Source: Crocinitomicaceae bacterium (lineage in GTDB: Bacteria; Bacteroidota; Bacteroidia; Flavobacteriales_D; Parvicellaceae). From it: a stretch of 33,805 bases of DNA. Shown here one piece after another: positions 10,762-18,570 of the stretch. The stretch is from contig JABJPZ010000265.1 of assembly GCA_018663635.1 (NCBI GenBank), positions 1 to 33,805 on the forward strand, given 5' to 3'. Under the pieces are notes generated by a model that was not told the DNA's origin, searched no databases, and saw only the letters and a list, made by a program, of their open reading frames with translations. The translations under genes were made by a program, and so were the position numbers. Position 1 is the first letter of the stretch; each line of letters opens with the position of its first letter.

Positions 10762-11376
10762 ATGAAAAAATTATTACTTTGTTTTATCGCTTCGGGGATG
10801 CTATTCTCGAGTTCTATAAACGCACAACGAGAACAAAATCAAGTTGTTGTTTCTGCTGGAATGGGATATTCGATTGGTCAATCAGTACTAAAGGCTCTTC
10901 TGAACGCTACTTTAGAAGCTTCAGGAACCAATACAGTTTCGTCTATTCCGATTATTAATGTAATGGCAGATTATGGAATTACAGAAAATTTCAGTTTAGG
11001 AGTTGCGTATTCGTTTAATAAGTTTTCTTGGTCTGATTCTAGTATTGATACTTCAGGAGTGATTTCATCAGTGGACTTATCGGCTGCAAGACACAATATT
11101 GGAGTACGACCTCTTTTCCACTTTGGAAATAACGAAAAAGTGGATTTATATACAGGGGCAAGGTTGGGCACCTCGATTTGGGCACTTTCGGGGTCAGCAA
11201 CAGATTCTCAAGGGAACTCTACTGGAGCATCCACAGATATTCCTACTGGAGTTGTGACCGTGCAAGCTTTATTTGGCGTAAGAACGTATTTTACAGACGT
11301 AATTGGAGCCAATTTTGAAGTAGGCATTGGTAATGCGCCCTATTTTGTTGCAGGTGGGTTATCGTTCAAATTTTAA
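10762..11376 (+). CDS. small outer-membrane beta-barrel protein
   Basis: The 204-residue product starts MKKLLLCFIASGML and has a signal peptide ending near SINAQ. The mature part alternates hydrophobic and polar residues with Gly and aromatics (VVVSAGMGYSIG, FSLGVAYSFNKFSW) and ends in Phe (AGGLSFKF), the usual C-terminal signal of outer-membrane barrels. It resembles the 'outer membrane beta-barrel protein' group of Bacteroidota, and the specific role is unknown. The ORF-track start is a TTG (10696) that adds a Cys-rich leader without a signal sequence, so I use the ATG at 10762. It is a single gene, about 130 bases after aconitase, ending at a strong terminator. Confidence 0.8.
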   Translation: MKKLLLCFIASGMLFSSSINAQREQNQVVVSAGMGYSIGQSVLKALLNATLEASGTNTVSSIPIINVMADYGITENFSLGVAYSFNKFSWSDSSIDTSGVISSVDLSAARHNIGVRPLFHFGNNEKVDLYTGARLGTSIWALSGSATDSQGNSTGASTDIPTGVVTVQALFGVRTYFTDVIGANFEVGIGNAPYFVAGGLSFKF

Positions 11377-11431
11377 TATTTCTAAGGATAAGTTATCTTC
11401 ACTATTAAGACTTAACAAAATTTCAATTAAG

Positions 11432-11457
11432 AACCCGTGCTTGCACGGGTTTTTTTT
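11432..11457 (+). terminator. rho-independent terminator after the barrel gene
   Basis: AACCCGTGC-TT-GCACGGGTT followed by T residues: a nine-pair perfect stem and a U tract on the plus strand. It separates the barrel gene from the converging unknown gene. The minus-strand side lacks a good T run, so it is probably one-directional. Confidence 0.9.
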
Positions 11458-11472
11458 GTTTAATGGGTAATG

Positions 11473-12021
11473 TCAGGGAGTAACCAACTTGATTTTGGCT
11501 AAATAAGCATCCCAGTCCCAAACATAATTGCGCATGATGTCATCCAGTCGTTTCAATAAAATGGGATTTGGCGCTTTCATTTCACGAAAATATTCATCCT
11601 GAAATTGTGCAAGATTGTATTTGTAAAATACCGTTTTGGACATGCCATACAACACATTATTAGAGGGGTGATTTATGCGCCACATAAAATCTTCGTAGTT
11701 TTCTATGTGACCTTTAAACTCGTCGTATGTGGTGCCAAATACCTTAGCTAATTTTCGAACGATACATTTTCTTAGTAGCTGTTCTTCAGCAGTGCTGAAA
11801 TATCTGGAAAGAAAATTCAGATTTCCAACGATGACAACCATGAGGAAACGATCTGAATCAGTTGATGAAAAATTAGGTTTAGTCTCAAACTCAGGATCAG
11901 ATTTTAACAAGTCAGCAACGTCTTCGAAACTTGCGTCAACGGAATTAATTAGATTATTGACAAACACATTGGCCAAAGTATCTTCCGTGTACTTTTTTTT
12001 CCTGAACAATGTTTGTAACAT
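11473..12021 (-). CDS. hypothetical protein, 182 aa, function unknown
   Basis: I do not recognise this protein with certainty. It looks soluble and mostly helical, with no signal peptide or membrane segment. Notable segments are TEDTLANVFVNNLINSVD near the start, DRFLMVVIVGNLNFLSRYF in the middle and YVWDWDAYLAKIKLV at the end. I use the ATG at 12021 (MLQTLFRKKKYTEDTL) in place of the ORF-track start at 12063, because the extra 14 residues are poor in coding character. It stands alone, facing the barrel gene and divergent from the efflux operon. A -7 element (TAACTTTG) lies about 80 bases upstream inside an inverted repeat, suggesting regulated expression. Confidence 0.7.
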   Translation of the reverse strand: MLQTLFRKKKYTEDTLANVFVNNLINSVDASFEDVADLLKSDPEFETKPNFSSTDSDRFLMVVIVGNLNFLSRYFSTAEEQLLRKCIVRKLAKVFGTTYDEFKGHIENYEDFMWRINHPSNNVLYGMSKTVFYKYNLAQFQDEYFREMKAPNPILLKRLDDIMRNYVWDWDAYLAKIKLVTP

Positions 12022-12084
12022 GGTAGATGTTAAGTGTATGTCATCAAAAATAAAAACTGACAAGGTATTAACAGCCGTGCTTCA

Positions 12085-12102
12085 TTTGTGATTATTCACA
12101 AA
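12085..12102. promoter_or_regulatory. inverted repeat TTTGTGA-N4-TCACAAA, candidate operator
   Basis: Perfect seven-base arms with a four-base TTAT spacer. The half-sites resemble those of Crp/Fnr-family regulators. The repeat overlaps the minus-strand -7 box of the 182-aa gene and lies about 150 bases before the efflux operon start. Confidence 0.4.
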
Positions 12103-12106
12103 GTTA
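12099..12106 (-). promoter_or_regulatory. candidate -7 element TAACTTTG for the 182-aa gene
   Basis: Exact TAnnTTTG match on the minus strand. No TTG is found at the expected upstream distance, which would fit a promoter needing an activator, or a chance match. Confidence 0.35.
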
Positions 12107-12250
12107 TTAACCGTTACTCGGATAATTTGATCATTCGTACCAATTCGAATTCATAGAAAAATACCATTCAAAGAAAAAATACGCCACAGGTGTATTGTGC
12201 CTGTATAATTCTATTTGAACTAGTACATTAGATTAAAATTAACGAGCCTT

Positions 12251-13411
12251 ATGAAATGGAGACCTTATCTCTTAGTGTTTCTCTTTTTACTAATTCTTAT
12301 TGTAATTGGGATTGCCTATTATTCTGGAAAATCGCAAGGTTTAGCAACAGAAAGAGAAAATGTAAATGTAGATACTACCGCTATTACATCAACAAATGCT
12401 CAAGAAAAACTCAAATTTGTCAATACGGAAACAGTAGAATTACAAACTTATGCTATTGAGATTGAGGCATTAGGTAGGGTTAGCTCTACGCAGGCAATCA
12501 GTGTTATGGCTGAAGTACAAGGTGCACTTTTAGCTGGCAACGTTCCGATTAAAAAAGGTACCTCATTTACAAAGGGGCAGGTTTTATTTAGTATCAATAG
12601 CAATGATGCATCGCTCCTAATTGCCGCAAGGAAGAGTAATTTCCTTACGCTTCTAGCGAATATACTCCCTGACATAAAAGTGGATTATCCCGCTCATTAT
12701 GAAGTGTGGAATATGTTTTTTGATAATATCGATATGGACAGGCCGTTGCCACCTATTCCACCATTGGTAAGTTCAAAGTTAAAAACACTGTTAGCTTCGA
12801 GGAGTGTTTTGAGCGAATATTACAGCATTAAAGCGGATCAAGTGCGGTTATCAAAGTATACGATAACTGCCCCTTTTAATGGAACTATTGTAGATGCATT
12901 TACAGATGTCGGTGCAGTTGTCAATCCAGGTAGTCCTGTAATAAATATTATAAATAGTGATGCATTAGAAGTTGAATGTCAGGTAAAGATGGACGAGGCC
13001 AAATGGGTTCAAATAGGGGCGAAATCAGTTTTAACAGATGATCAAGATAATTCATGGTTGGGAAAAGTGAGAAGAAAAGGGCAGTATCTGAATCCGAATA
13101 CGCAATCTGTCCCCATTTTTGTTGAGCTCTTGAGTAGTGAAAAAAAGGTTTTTAATGGGATGTATTTATTATCAACTATTGAAGCTGATTCAATTTCTAA
13201 CGTATTCGAAATACCAAGAAGTGCGTTGCTAGGAAATATCGCGAAGGTTTATGTGGTTAGAGACTCAATTTTAACCAAACAAAGTGTAGATGTAGTCTTA
13301 TTGAGAGATGAAATGGCTTTAATCGGTGGACTGGACAGTGGTGAAGTTGTTGTTGTTGAACCATTAGTAAACCCCAAAGACAACATGAAAGTAGCTACAA
13401 TAGAGAAATAA
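12251..13411 (+). CDS. RND efflux periplasmic adaptor (membrane fusion protein)
   Basis: The 386-residue product has one N-terminal membrane anchor (YLLVFLFLLILIVIGIAYY). Then come a lipoyl-like half (VMAEVQGALLAGNVPIKKGT), a helical segment, the second half (APFNGTIVDAFTDVGAVVNPG), and beta-barrel and membrane-proximal domains ending KVATIEK. This is the adaptor layout that joins an inner-membrane RND pump to TolC. The segment between the lipoyl halves is not a classic heptad hairpin; it is Pro-rich (PLPPIPPL), a variant I associate with Bacteroidota adaptors. It is the first gene of a tight operon, with the pump starting 2 bases after its stop. The cargo cannot be inferred. Confidence 0.92.
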   Translation: MKWRPYLLVFLFLLILIVIGIAYYSGKSQGLATERENVNVDTTAITSTNAQEKLKFVNTETVELQTYAIEIEALGRVSSTQAISVMAEVQGALLAGNVPIKKGTSFTKGQVLFSINSNDASLLIAARKSNFLTLLANILPDIKVDYPAHYEVWNMFFDNIDMDRPLPPIPPLVSSKLKTLLASRSVLSEYYSIKADQVRLSKYTITAPFNGTIVDAFTDVGAVVNPGSPVINIINSDALEVECQVKMDEAKWVQIGAKSVLTDDQDNSWLGKVRRKGQYLNPNTQSVPIFVELLSSEKKVFNGMYLLSTIEADSISNVFEIPRSALLGNIAKVYVVRDSILTKQSVDVVLLRDEMALIGGLDSGEVVVVEPLVNPKDNMKVATIEK

Positions 13412-13413
13412 GG

Positions 13414-16400
13414 ATGAGAAAATTCATTTCATTTTTTATTAAATATCCGATTTGGTCGAATGCAATCATAATCGTTATTCTTGGTTTTGGCTTATTAAGC
13501 ATGTTTACGATGCGCCATTCCTTCTTCCCTGAAATGGAAAGTAATCGGTTGAATATTATGGTAGCTTATCCAGGTGCTTCCCCACAAGAGATGGAAGAGG
13601 GTGTTACCACTAAGCTAGAAGAAGCATTAAAGACAATTTCGGGAATAGAAGAAATCACATCAACTTCTGCCGAAAATTTTTCTACCATTTATGTCGAATG
13701 TTATACAGACGAAGACATCGATGAAATGCTCACTAAAGTTAAAAATGCGGTAGACGGTGTTAATGGATTACCAATCGCATCGGAGCAACCACTAGTTGTT
13801 AAAAATGAAGCGGGAAGAATGAGTATGGCTTCGTTTATCTCTCTCTCAGGGCCAGATGATTTGGATGTTTTGAAGGAAGTAGGGGATAAAGTGGAAAGAG
13901 ACTTTCTGAACTCAAGTGCCATCTCTGATCTTCAAAAATTTGGCTATCCAGATAAAGAAATTGTCGTTGAAATAAGGGAATCTGATTTGCAACGGTATAA
14001 TTTATCATTCAATCAGGTTGTCCTTGCTATTAATTCAAATAACCTAGATTTCTCTGGAGGTACGATAAAAACGGATGCTGAGGAGTTATTTATTCGTTCA
14101 ATGAATCGTTCTGCAGATCCGAAGGATATTGAAGACATTGTGATATTCGCGCAGCCTGATGGAAATAAGGTTAAGATTCGAGATGTGGCAAATGTATCAT
14201 TAGATTTCTCGGAGGTGGCTGTTAAGTCTTATGTAAATAGTAAAAGAAGTGTTACTTACTTAGTTAATAAACTACCAAATGATGATCTTTCAAAAATTGC
14301 TGAATTTACCGAGAAATATGTTAATGATTTTAACATAAATAATGAAGGATTTGAAATGAAAATCATGTTCCAGTTTTCGGACATGTTAGATGATCGAATT
14401 GACTTGCTCGGCGTTAATTTGTTTTTTGGATTACTTTTAGTGGTTTTCGTTTTAAGCTTGTTTTTAAGAATACGATTGTCACTTTGGGTTGCTTTTGGAA
14501 TTCCTTTCTCCTTTATTGGAATGTTTGCTTTTGGTGCAATATACGGTATGACGATTAACATGATTTCTCTTTTTGGAATGATTATGGTGATTGGAATTCT
14601 TGTTGATGACGGGATTGTAATAGCTGAAAATATTTATGCTCATTATGAGCGCGGAAAAACACCGATGAAAGCGGCATTAGATGGAACATTAGAGGTGATG
14701 TCTTCCGTTTTTACTTCAGTAATAACCACCATTGTTGCATTTGGATTTTTGTTCTTTGTTGAAGGCCGCATGGCATTTATGGCTGAAATGGCATTTGCTG
14801 TTGTTGCCTGTTTACTACTTTCTCTGGTTGAAGCATTTTTAATATTGCCTGCACACCTTTCGCATAACTGGGTATTAAGTGACAAGTCCAGAAAAAAGAA
14901 TAAAGGAATTCGATTTAGGCTAGAAAAAGGGATTGATTGGTTAAGAGATGGTTACGCCTATTTGTTGAGAGGCATTATAAAGCGCTACAGAGCATGGGTA
15001 TTTTTCCCTTTAGTATTTATTCTGTTTACTGTCTTTCTTCAGGCGAAAGGGTATATCGGTTGGACATGGTTTGAAAACCCTCCTTTTGACTCCATAACGC
15101 TTGCTGCTGCCTTCAAACCTGGAGAGACGGCAACTCAAACTGAGGAATTTTTATGGTATGCGCAAGAAAAAATAGACTCTTTAGGAGTTTTATTAGAGCA
15201 AGAGCTCGGTGAAAAAGTGATTACTTATGTTTCTCTTACAGTAGGAAATGCATCAAGTTTGGGAGAAATAGGACCGCATGCAGGATTGATTCGTGTATCT
15301 ACGGAATCTTCGGATAATATTGATACCAGAGCAATCGCTAATAGGATAAAAGCATGCATTTCTAAAGATTGGCAAAACAGATTAGAAAAGTTTTCTGTAG
15401 GTGGAGAAGAGCAATTTGGAAAACCGATATCCATTTCCATTACTTCTGAAGATGCATTTGTTTTGACTGATTGCGCGAGGTGGTTAACGAATGAGTTAGA
15501 AAATATAGATGGATTAAATGACGTAATTGATAATTCTGGTATAGGAAATAGGGAGCTTCAAATCTCGCTAAAACCTAAAGCCAGATTGTTAGGCCTAACG
15601 CTAAACGACGTTTTGGGACAAATCCGGCAAGGGTTTTTTGGCGCGGAAGCACAACGGTTAATTCTTGGTCGAGATGAGATTAAAGTATGGGTTCGTTATC
15701 CAAAGTCAGGAAGGAGTTCGCTCTCTAATATTGACAATGTGCGTATTAAAACAAATACTGGGCAAAGTTTTCCTTTTTATGAATTGGCAGAATATACGAT
15801 TAAACGAGGTAAAGTAGAAATCAACCATTTAGACGGGCGTCAAGAAATTGAAATATCTGCTGATGTAACAGATATGACTAAAGTGGGTGAATATAGTAGT
15901 CAAATATATGCTGAAATTGTTCCACAGATTGCAGAAAAATTTCCAGAGGTGCAAGTAGGTATGCGCGGACAGTCAGAAGAAGGAATGGAAAGTGTCTATT
16001 GGTTTATGATTGCATTTATTGCAGCAATAGTTATGATGATGATTATCTTATCCTTGAATTTCAAGTCCTTTTATCAGGCTCGGCTTATTCTTATGGTAAT
16101 TCCGATTGGTTTTTATGGGGCGATTATGGGACATGGGATAGAAGGATTTAATTTTTCAACTTTAGGACTGTTTGGAGTCATTGCACTTGCAGGTGTTTTG
16201 GTAAATGATTCAGTGGTGATGTTAGATACATATAATCGATTCTTACGACAGGGAATGGATGTTAAAAAAGCGGCTTATGAATGTGGGAAACAACGTTTCA
16301 GACCAGTGATATTAACCACCATAACTACTGTTGCAGGTTTATATCCATTGATTTTGGAAAGCAGTTTTCAAGCTCAGTTTTTGGTGCCGATGGCAATTAC

Positions 16401-16641
16401 AATTGCTTACGGAGTACTTTTTGGGACACTAATTTTAATCTTCTTTTTTCCCGCACTCATTTTGTTTTTTGCAGACATGAAAAGGTCGAGATGGTGGTTG
16501 TGGCGAGGAGGTAAATACCCACCTGCAAGAATTGAGGTGGAGCCCGTGACGAAAATCATGAAAAGAGAACAGCTAATGGCAGATTTTGATGTCGTCAATC
16601 CGAGAATTTCTCAAATGGAAAAAACAATAAATATAGAATGA
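13414..16641 (+). CDS. RND efflux transporter permease
   Basis: This 1075-residue inner-membrane proton antiporter has the twelve-helix RND layout: one helix at the start, two large periplasmic loops, and two blocks of helices. The GILVDDGIVIAENIYAHYERG segment (near residue 395) carries the paired Asp residues expected for proton relay. VLVNDSVVMLDTYNRF (near 930) is the corresponding part of the second half. Porter-domain segments such as MVAYPGASPQEMEEGVTTKLEE place it in the AcrB/HAE1-like hydrophobe/amphiphile group, not the heavy-metal group. The C-terminal tail is soluble and charged. It is the middle gene of adaptor-pump-TolC; the TolC gene begins 1 base after the stop. Confidence 0.94.
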   Translation: MRKFISFFIKYPIWSNAIIIVILGFGLLSMFTMRHSFFPEMESNRLNIMVAYPGASPQEMEEGVTTKLEEALKTISGIEEITSTSAENFSTIYVECYTDEDIDEMLTKVKNAVDGVNGLPIASEQPLVVKNEAGRMSMASFISLSGPDDLDVLKEVGDKVERDFLNSSAISDLQKFGYPDKEIVVEIRESDLQRYNLSFNQVVLAINSNNLDFSGGTIKTDAEELFIRSMNRSADPKDIEDIVIFAQPDGNKVKIRDVANVSLDFSEVAVKSYVNSKRSVTYLVNKLPNDDLSKIAEFTEKYVNDFNINNEGFEMKIMFQFSDMLDDRIDLLGVNLFFGLLLVVFVLSLFLRIRLSLWVAFGIPFSFIGMFAFGAIYGMTINMISLFGMIMVIGILVDDGIVIAENIYAHYERGKTPMKAALDGTLEVMSSVFTSVITTIVAFGFLFFVEGRMAFMAEMAFAVVACLLLSLVEAFLILPAHLSHNWVLSDKSRKKNKGIRFRLEKGIDWLRDGYAYLLRGIIKRYRAWVFFPLVFILFTVFLQAKGYIGWTWFENPPFDSITLAAAFKPGETATQTEEFLWYAQEKIDSLGVLLEQELGEKVITYVSLTVGNASSLGEIGPHAGLIRVSTESSDNIDTRAIANRIKACISKDWQNRLEKFSVGGEEQFGKPISISITSEDAFVLTDCARWLTNELENIDGLNDVIDNSGIGNRELQISLKPKARLLGLTLNDVLGQIRQGFFGAEAQRLILGRDEIKVWVRYPKSGRSSLSNIDNVRIKTNTGQSFPFYELAEYTIKRGKVEINHLDGRQEIEISADVTDMTKVGEYSSQIYAEIVPQIAEKFPEVQVGMRGQSEEGMESVYWFMIAFIAAIVMMMIILSLNFKSFYQARLILMVIPIGFYGAIMGHGIEGFNFSTLGLFGVIALAGVLVNDSVVMLDTYNRFLRQGMDVKKAAYECGKQRFRPVILTTITTVAGLYPLILESSFQAQFLVPMAITIAYGVLFGTLILIFFFPALILFFADMKRSRWWLWRGGKYPPARIEVEPVTKIMKREQLMADFDVVNPRISQMEKTINIE

Positions 16642-16642
16642 C

Positions 16643-17959
16643 ATGCTTAAATTAATGGTAACTATTTTTTTATTGTCTTCGGGTATTTTAGCTTTTGGAC
16701 AAAATAGTTTGACGCTCAAAAACGCCATTGAAGTTGCTTTACAAAATAATTTTCAAATTCAGATTATCCAACTGCAATCTGCTCAGGCAAAAATTAACAA
16801 CACCTGGGGACAAGCTGGAAGATATCCGTCCGTATCATTGTCTATGTCCCAAGGGAATAATATCTCAGATCAAAGTAAAAATCCGACATCGTTCATTCAA
16901 GCTTTATTAATTTCAAACTCTCTGCAGGGTGGCCTAGATCTTAATTGGACTTTATTTAACGGCTTTGCGGTTAAAGCGAATAAGAATCGACTTGCCCAAG
17001 TGCAAGAGCAATCAGAGGGGAATGCAGCAGTTGTTATTGAAAATACGATACAGGCACTTATCTTAAGTTACCATAACGTTCAAATTCAGGAATCCAAATT
17101 AGAATTGCTTCGAGATGTACTGCAAACGTCAAAGAATAAATATGATTACAATAAGCTCAAAACAGAAATTGGCACTAATGTTTCTACGGATTTACTGCAA
17201 TTTCAAAACCAAGTTTTAATTGATTCTGCTAATTTGATGTTACAAGAAATAGCTTTTAGAAATGCTCGAAGAAACTTAAATATCATTATGGGAGCAGAAT
17301 CTGAAAGTAATTATAAGTTAGCAGATGTATTGATGAATGACTTCCCAACTTATGATTATGCAGATTTAAAAAGTAAAATGGAGTCTAATAATCAAAACTT
17401 AAAGAACCAATTTATTAATGAGGAAATTTTTAGACAAGATGTACTGATTGCCAAGTCTAGCATGTTCCCTGTTATTTCCTTTAATGCTGGTGCTTCAGGA
17501 AATTCAAGCTCTTACCGCATTGCTGATTTCCCATCACAGCAAGGAGCGAATCTTAATTATTACGGTAATTTTTCTTTATCCTTCAACTTGTTTAATGGTG
17601 GTAAAGTAAAAAGAGCCATTCAAAGTGCGGATATTCAAACCAAAATAAATGGTCTACAGGTTACAGAATTAAAACAAACCTTGAATCGAGATCTAATTCG
17701 GGCGCACGAACTCTATGAAATGAGAAAAAAAGTCTATTCTCTTAATGTTGAATCGGCCAGTATCGCACTGAAAAACCTAGAAATTGCTCAAGAAAAATAC
17801 GAAAGGGGAATTATTAACTCTTTTAATTTCCGCGATATCAATATTACCTACTTGAATACAGGTATTTCTAGTCTGGAATCTTTGTATAATCTTGTTGATG
17901 CGAAAACAGATTTGATTAGACTCACCGGTGGTCTTTTGCAAGAGTCGTCATCAAAGTGA
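16643..17959 (+). CDS. TolC-family outer-membrane efflux channel
   Basis: The 438-residue product has a signal peptide (to about GILAFGQ), then LTLKNAIEVALQNNFQIQI, the usual start of TolC-family proteins. Two repeats of long helices with FNGFAVKANKNRL and FNLFNGGKVKRAIQ beta-strand segments follow, as in outer-membrane efflux proteins. It would form the exit duct of the pump encoded immediately upstream. It is the last gene of the operon, 1 base after the permease. No hairpin terminator is seen in the following 124 bases. Confidence 0.93.
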   Translation: MLKLMVTIFLLSSGILAFGQNSLTLKNAIEVALQNNFQIQIIQLQSAQAKINNTWGQAGRYPSVSLSMSQGNNISDQSKNPTSFIQALLISNSLQGGLDLNWTLFNGFAVKANKNRLAQVQEQSEGNAAVVIENTIQALILSYHNVQIQESKLELLRDVLQTSKNKYDYNKLKTEIGTNVSTDLLQFQNQVLIDSANLMLQEIAFRNARRNLNIIMGAESESNYKLADVLMNDFPTYDYADLKSKMESNNQNLKNQFINEEIFRQDVLIAKSSMFPVISFNAGASGNSSSYRIADFPSQQGANLNYYGNFSLSFNLFNGGKVKRAIQSADIQTKINGLQVTELKQTLNRDLIRAHELYEMRKKVYSLNVESASIALKNLEIAQEKYERGIINSFNFRDINITYLNTGISSLESLYNLVDAKTDLIRLTGGLLQESSSK

Positions 17960-18054
17960 TGATGTGCAAATCTTTGCATTCTTTCTTGCTCGGCAGTAAA
18001 CAGGTTAGTTGATAATTCTGTCCGGAAATCAATCTGAAATAAATCAAAAAAAGG

Positions 18055-18066
18055 TATGCATGCATA
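18055..18066. promoter_or_regulatory. palindrome TATGCATGCATA, candidate MarR operator
   Basis: A perfect 12-base palindrome 11 bases before the -7 element of the MarR-fadNAE promoter, covering the place where the -33 element should be. MarR proteins commonly bind such sites to repress their own operon. Confidence 0.5.
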
Positions 18067-18077
18067 ACAAATATTTA

Positions 18078-18085
18078 TATATTTG
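18078..18085 (+). promoter_or_regulatory. -7 element TATATTTG of the marR-fadNAE operon
   Basis: Exact TAnnTTTG match. It includes the TTG (18083) used as start in the ORF track, so that TTG is probably promoter and not a start codon. No TTG lies at the usual -33 spacing; the palindrome occupies that place. Confidence 0.55.
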
Positions 18086-18109
18086 GTTGAGTTAGAAAAA
18101 GAACAATTA

Positions 18110-18559
18110 GTGGAAAAGACGATTAAATTAGATGAGGCAATCGATTTTCAGGTGCGTTGGGCTTGGTATAAGATTATCAAAATGTACAACACTGAAGCTA
18201 GCAATTACGGACTTTCTATGGCTATAGGCCAAGTTCTATTAAATATTGATAAGGATGGTACTCCCTCTACAAAGTTAGGCCCGAAGATGGGAATGGAGCC
18301 TAGGAGTCTGACTAGGATGCTTAAATCACTTGAAGGTAAAGGGCTAATTGTGAAAAGAGCGGATAAACTTGATAAACGAATGGTTAGGGTTTTTCTGACC
18401 AAAGAGGGAGAAGTAAAACGAAAATTATCGAGAGATACGGTTTTACATTTTAACAAATTCATGCGAGAAAATATTTCAAAAACAAAAATGAAAAACTTTT
18501 TTGAAGTCCTGTCAAAAATGAATGAGTTGATTGATAATAACGATATATACAAGAAGTAA
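18110..18559 (+). CDS. MarR-family transcriptional regulator of the fad operon
   Basis: The 149-residue product is a winged-helix regulator. Helix-turn-helix residues are in TPSTKLGPKMGMEPRSLTRMLKSLEGKGLI and the wing in RADKLDKRMVRVFLTKEG, with dimerisation helices at both ends. It starts the fatty-acid oxidation operon, with fadN 11 bases later, so it likely senses an acyl-CoA or fatty acid and controls the operon; this is inferred from position. No ATG exists before the conserved core. The TTG at 18083 overlaps the -7 box, so I choose the GTG at 18110. A palindrome upstream is the probable operator. Confidence 0.85.
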   Translation: MEKTIKLDEAIDFQVRWAWYKIIKMYNTEASNYGLSMAIGQVLLNIDKDGTPSTKLGPKMGMEPRSLTRMLKSLEGKGLIVKRADKLDKRMVRVFLTKEGEVKRKLSRDTVLHFNKFMRENISKTKMKNFFEVLSKMNELIDNNDIYKK

Positions 18560-18570
18560 CAGATTAAGGA

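Noticed and set aside
12201-12212. TATAAT-like sequence before the efflux operon as a sigma-70 -10 box
   Set aside because: Bacteroidota promoters do not use this consensus and no matching -35 element is present.
14256-14561. 101-aa minus-strand ORF in the RND pump gene
   Set aside because: Antisense shadow of membrane-helix codons; no start signal or known motif.
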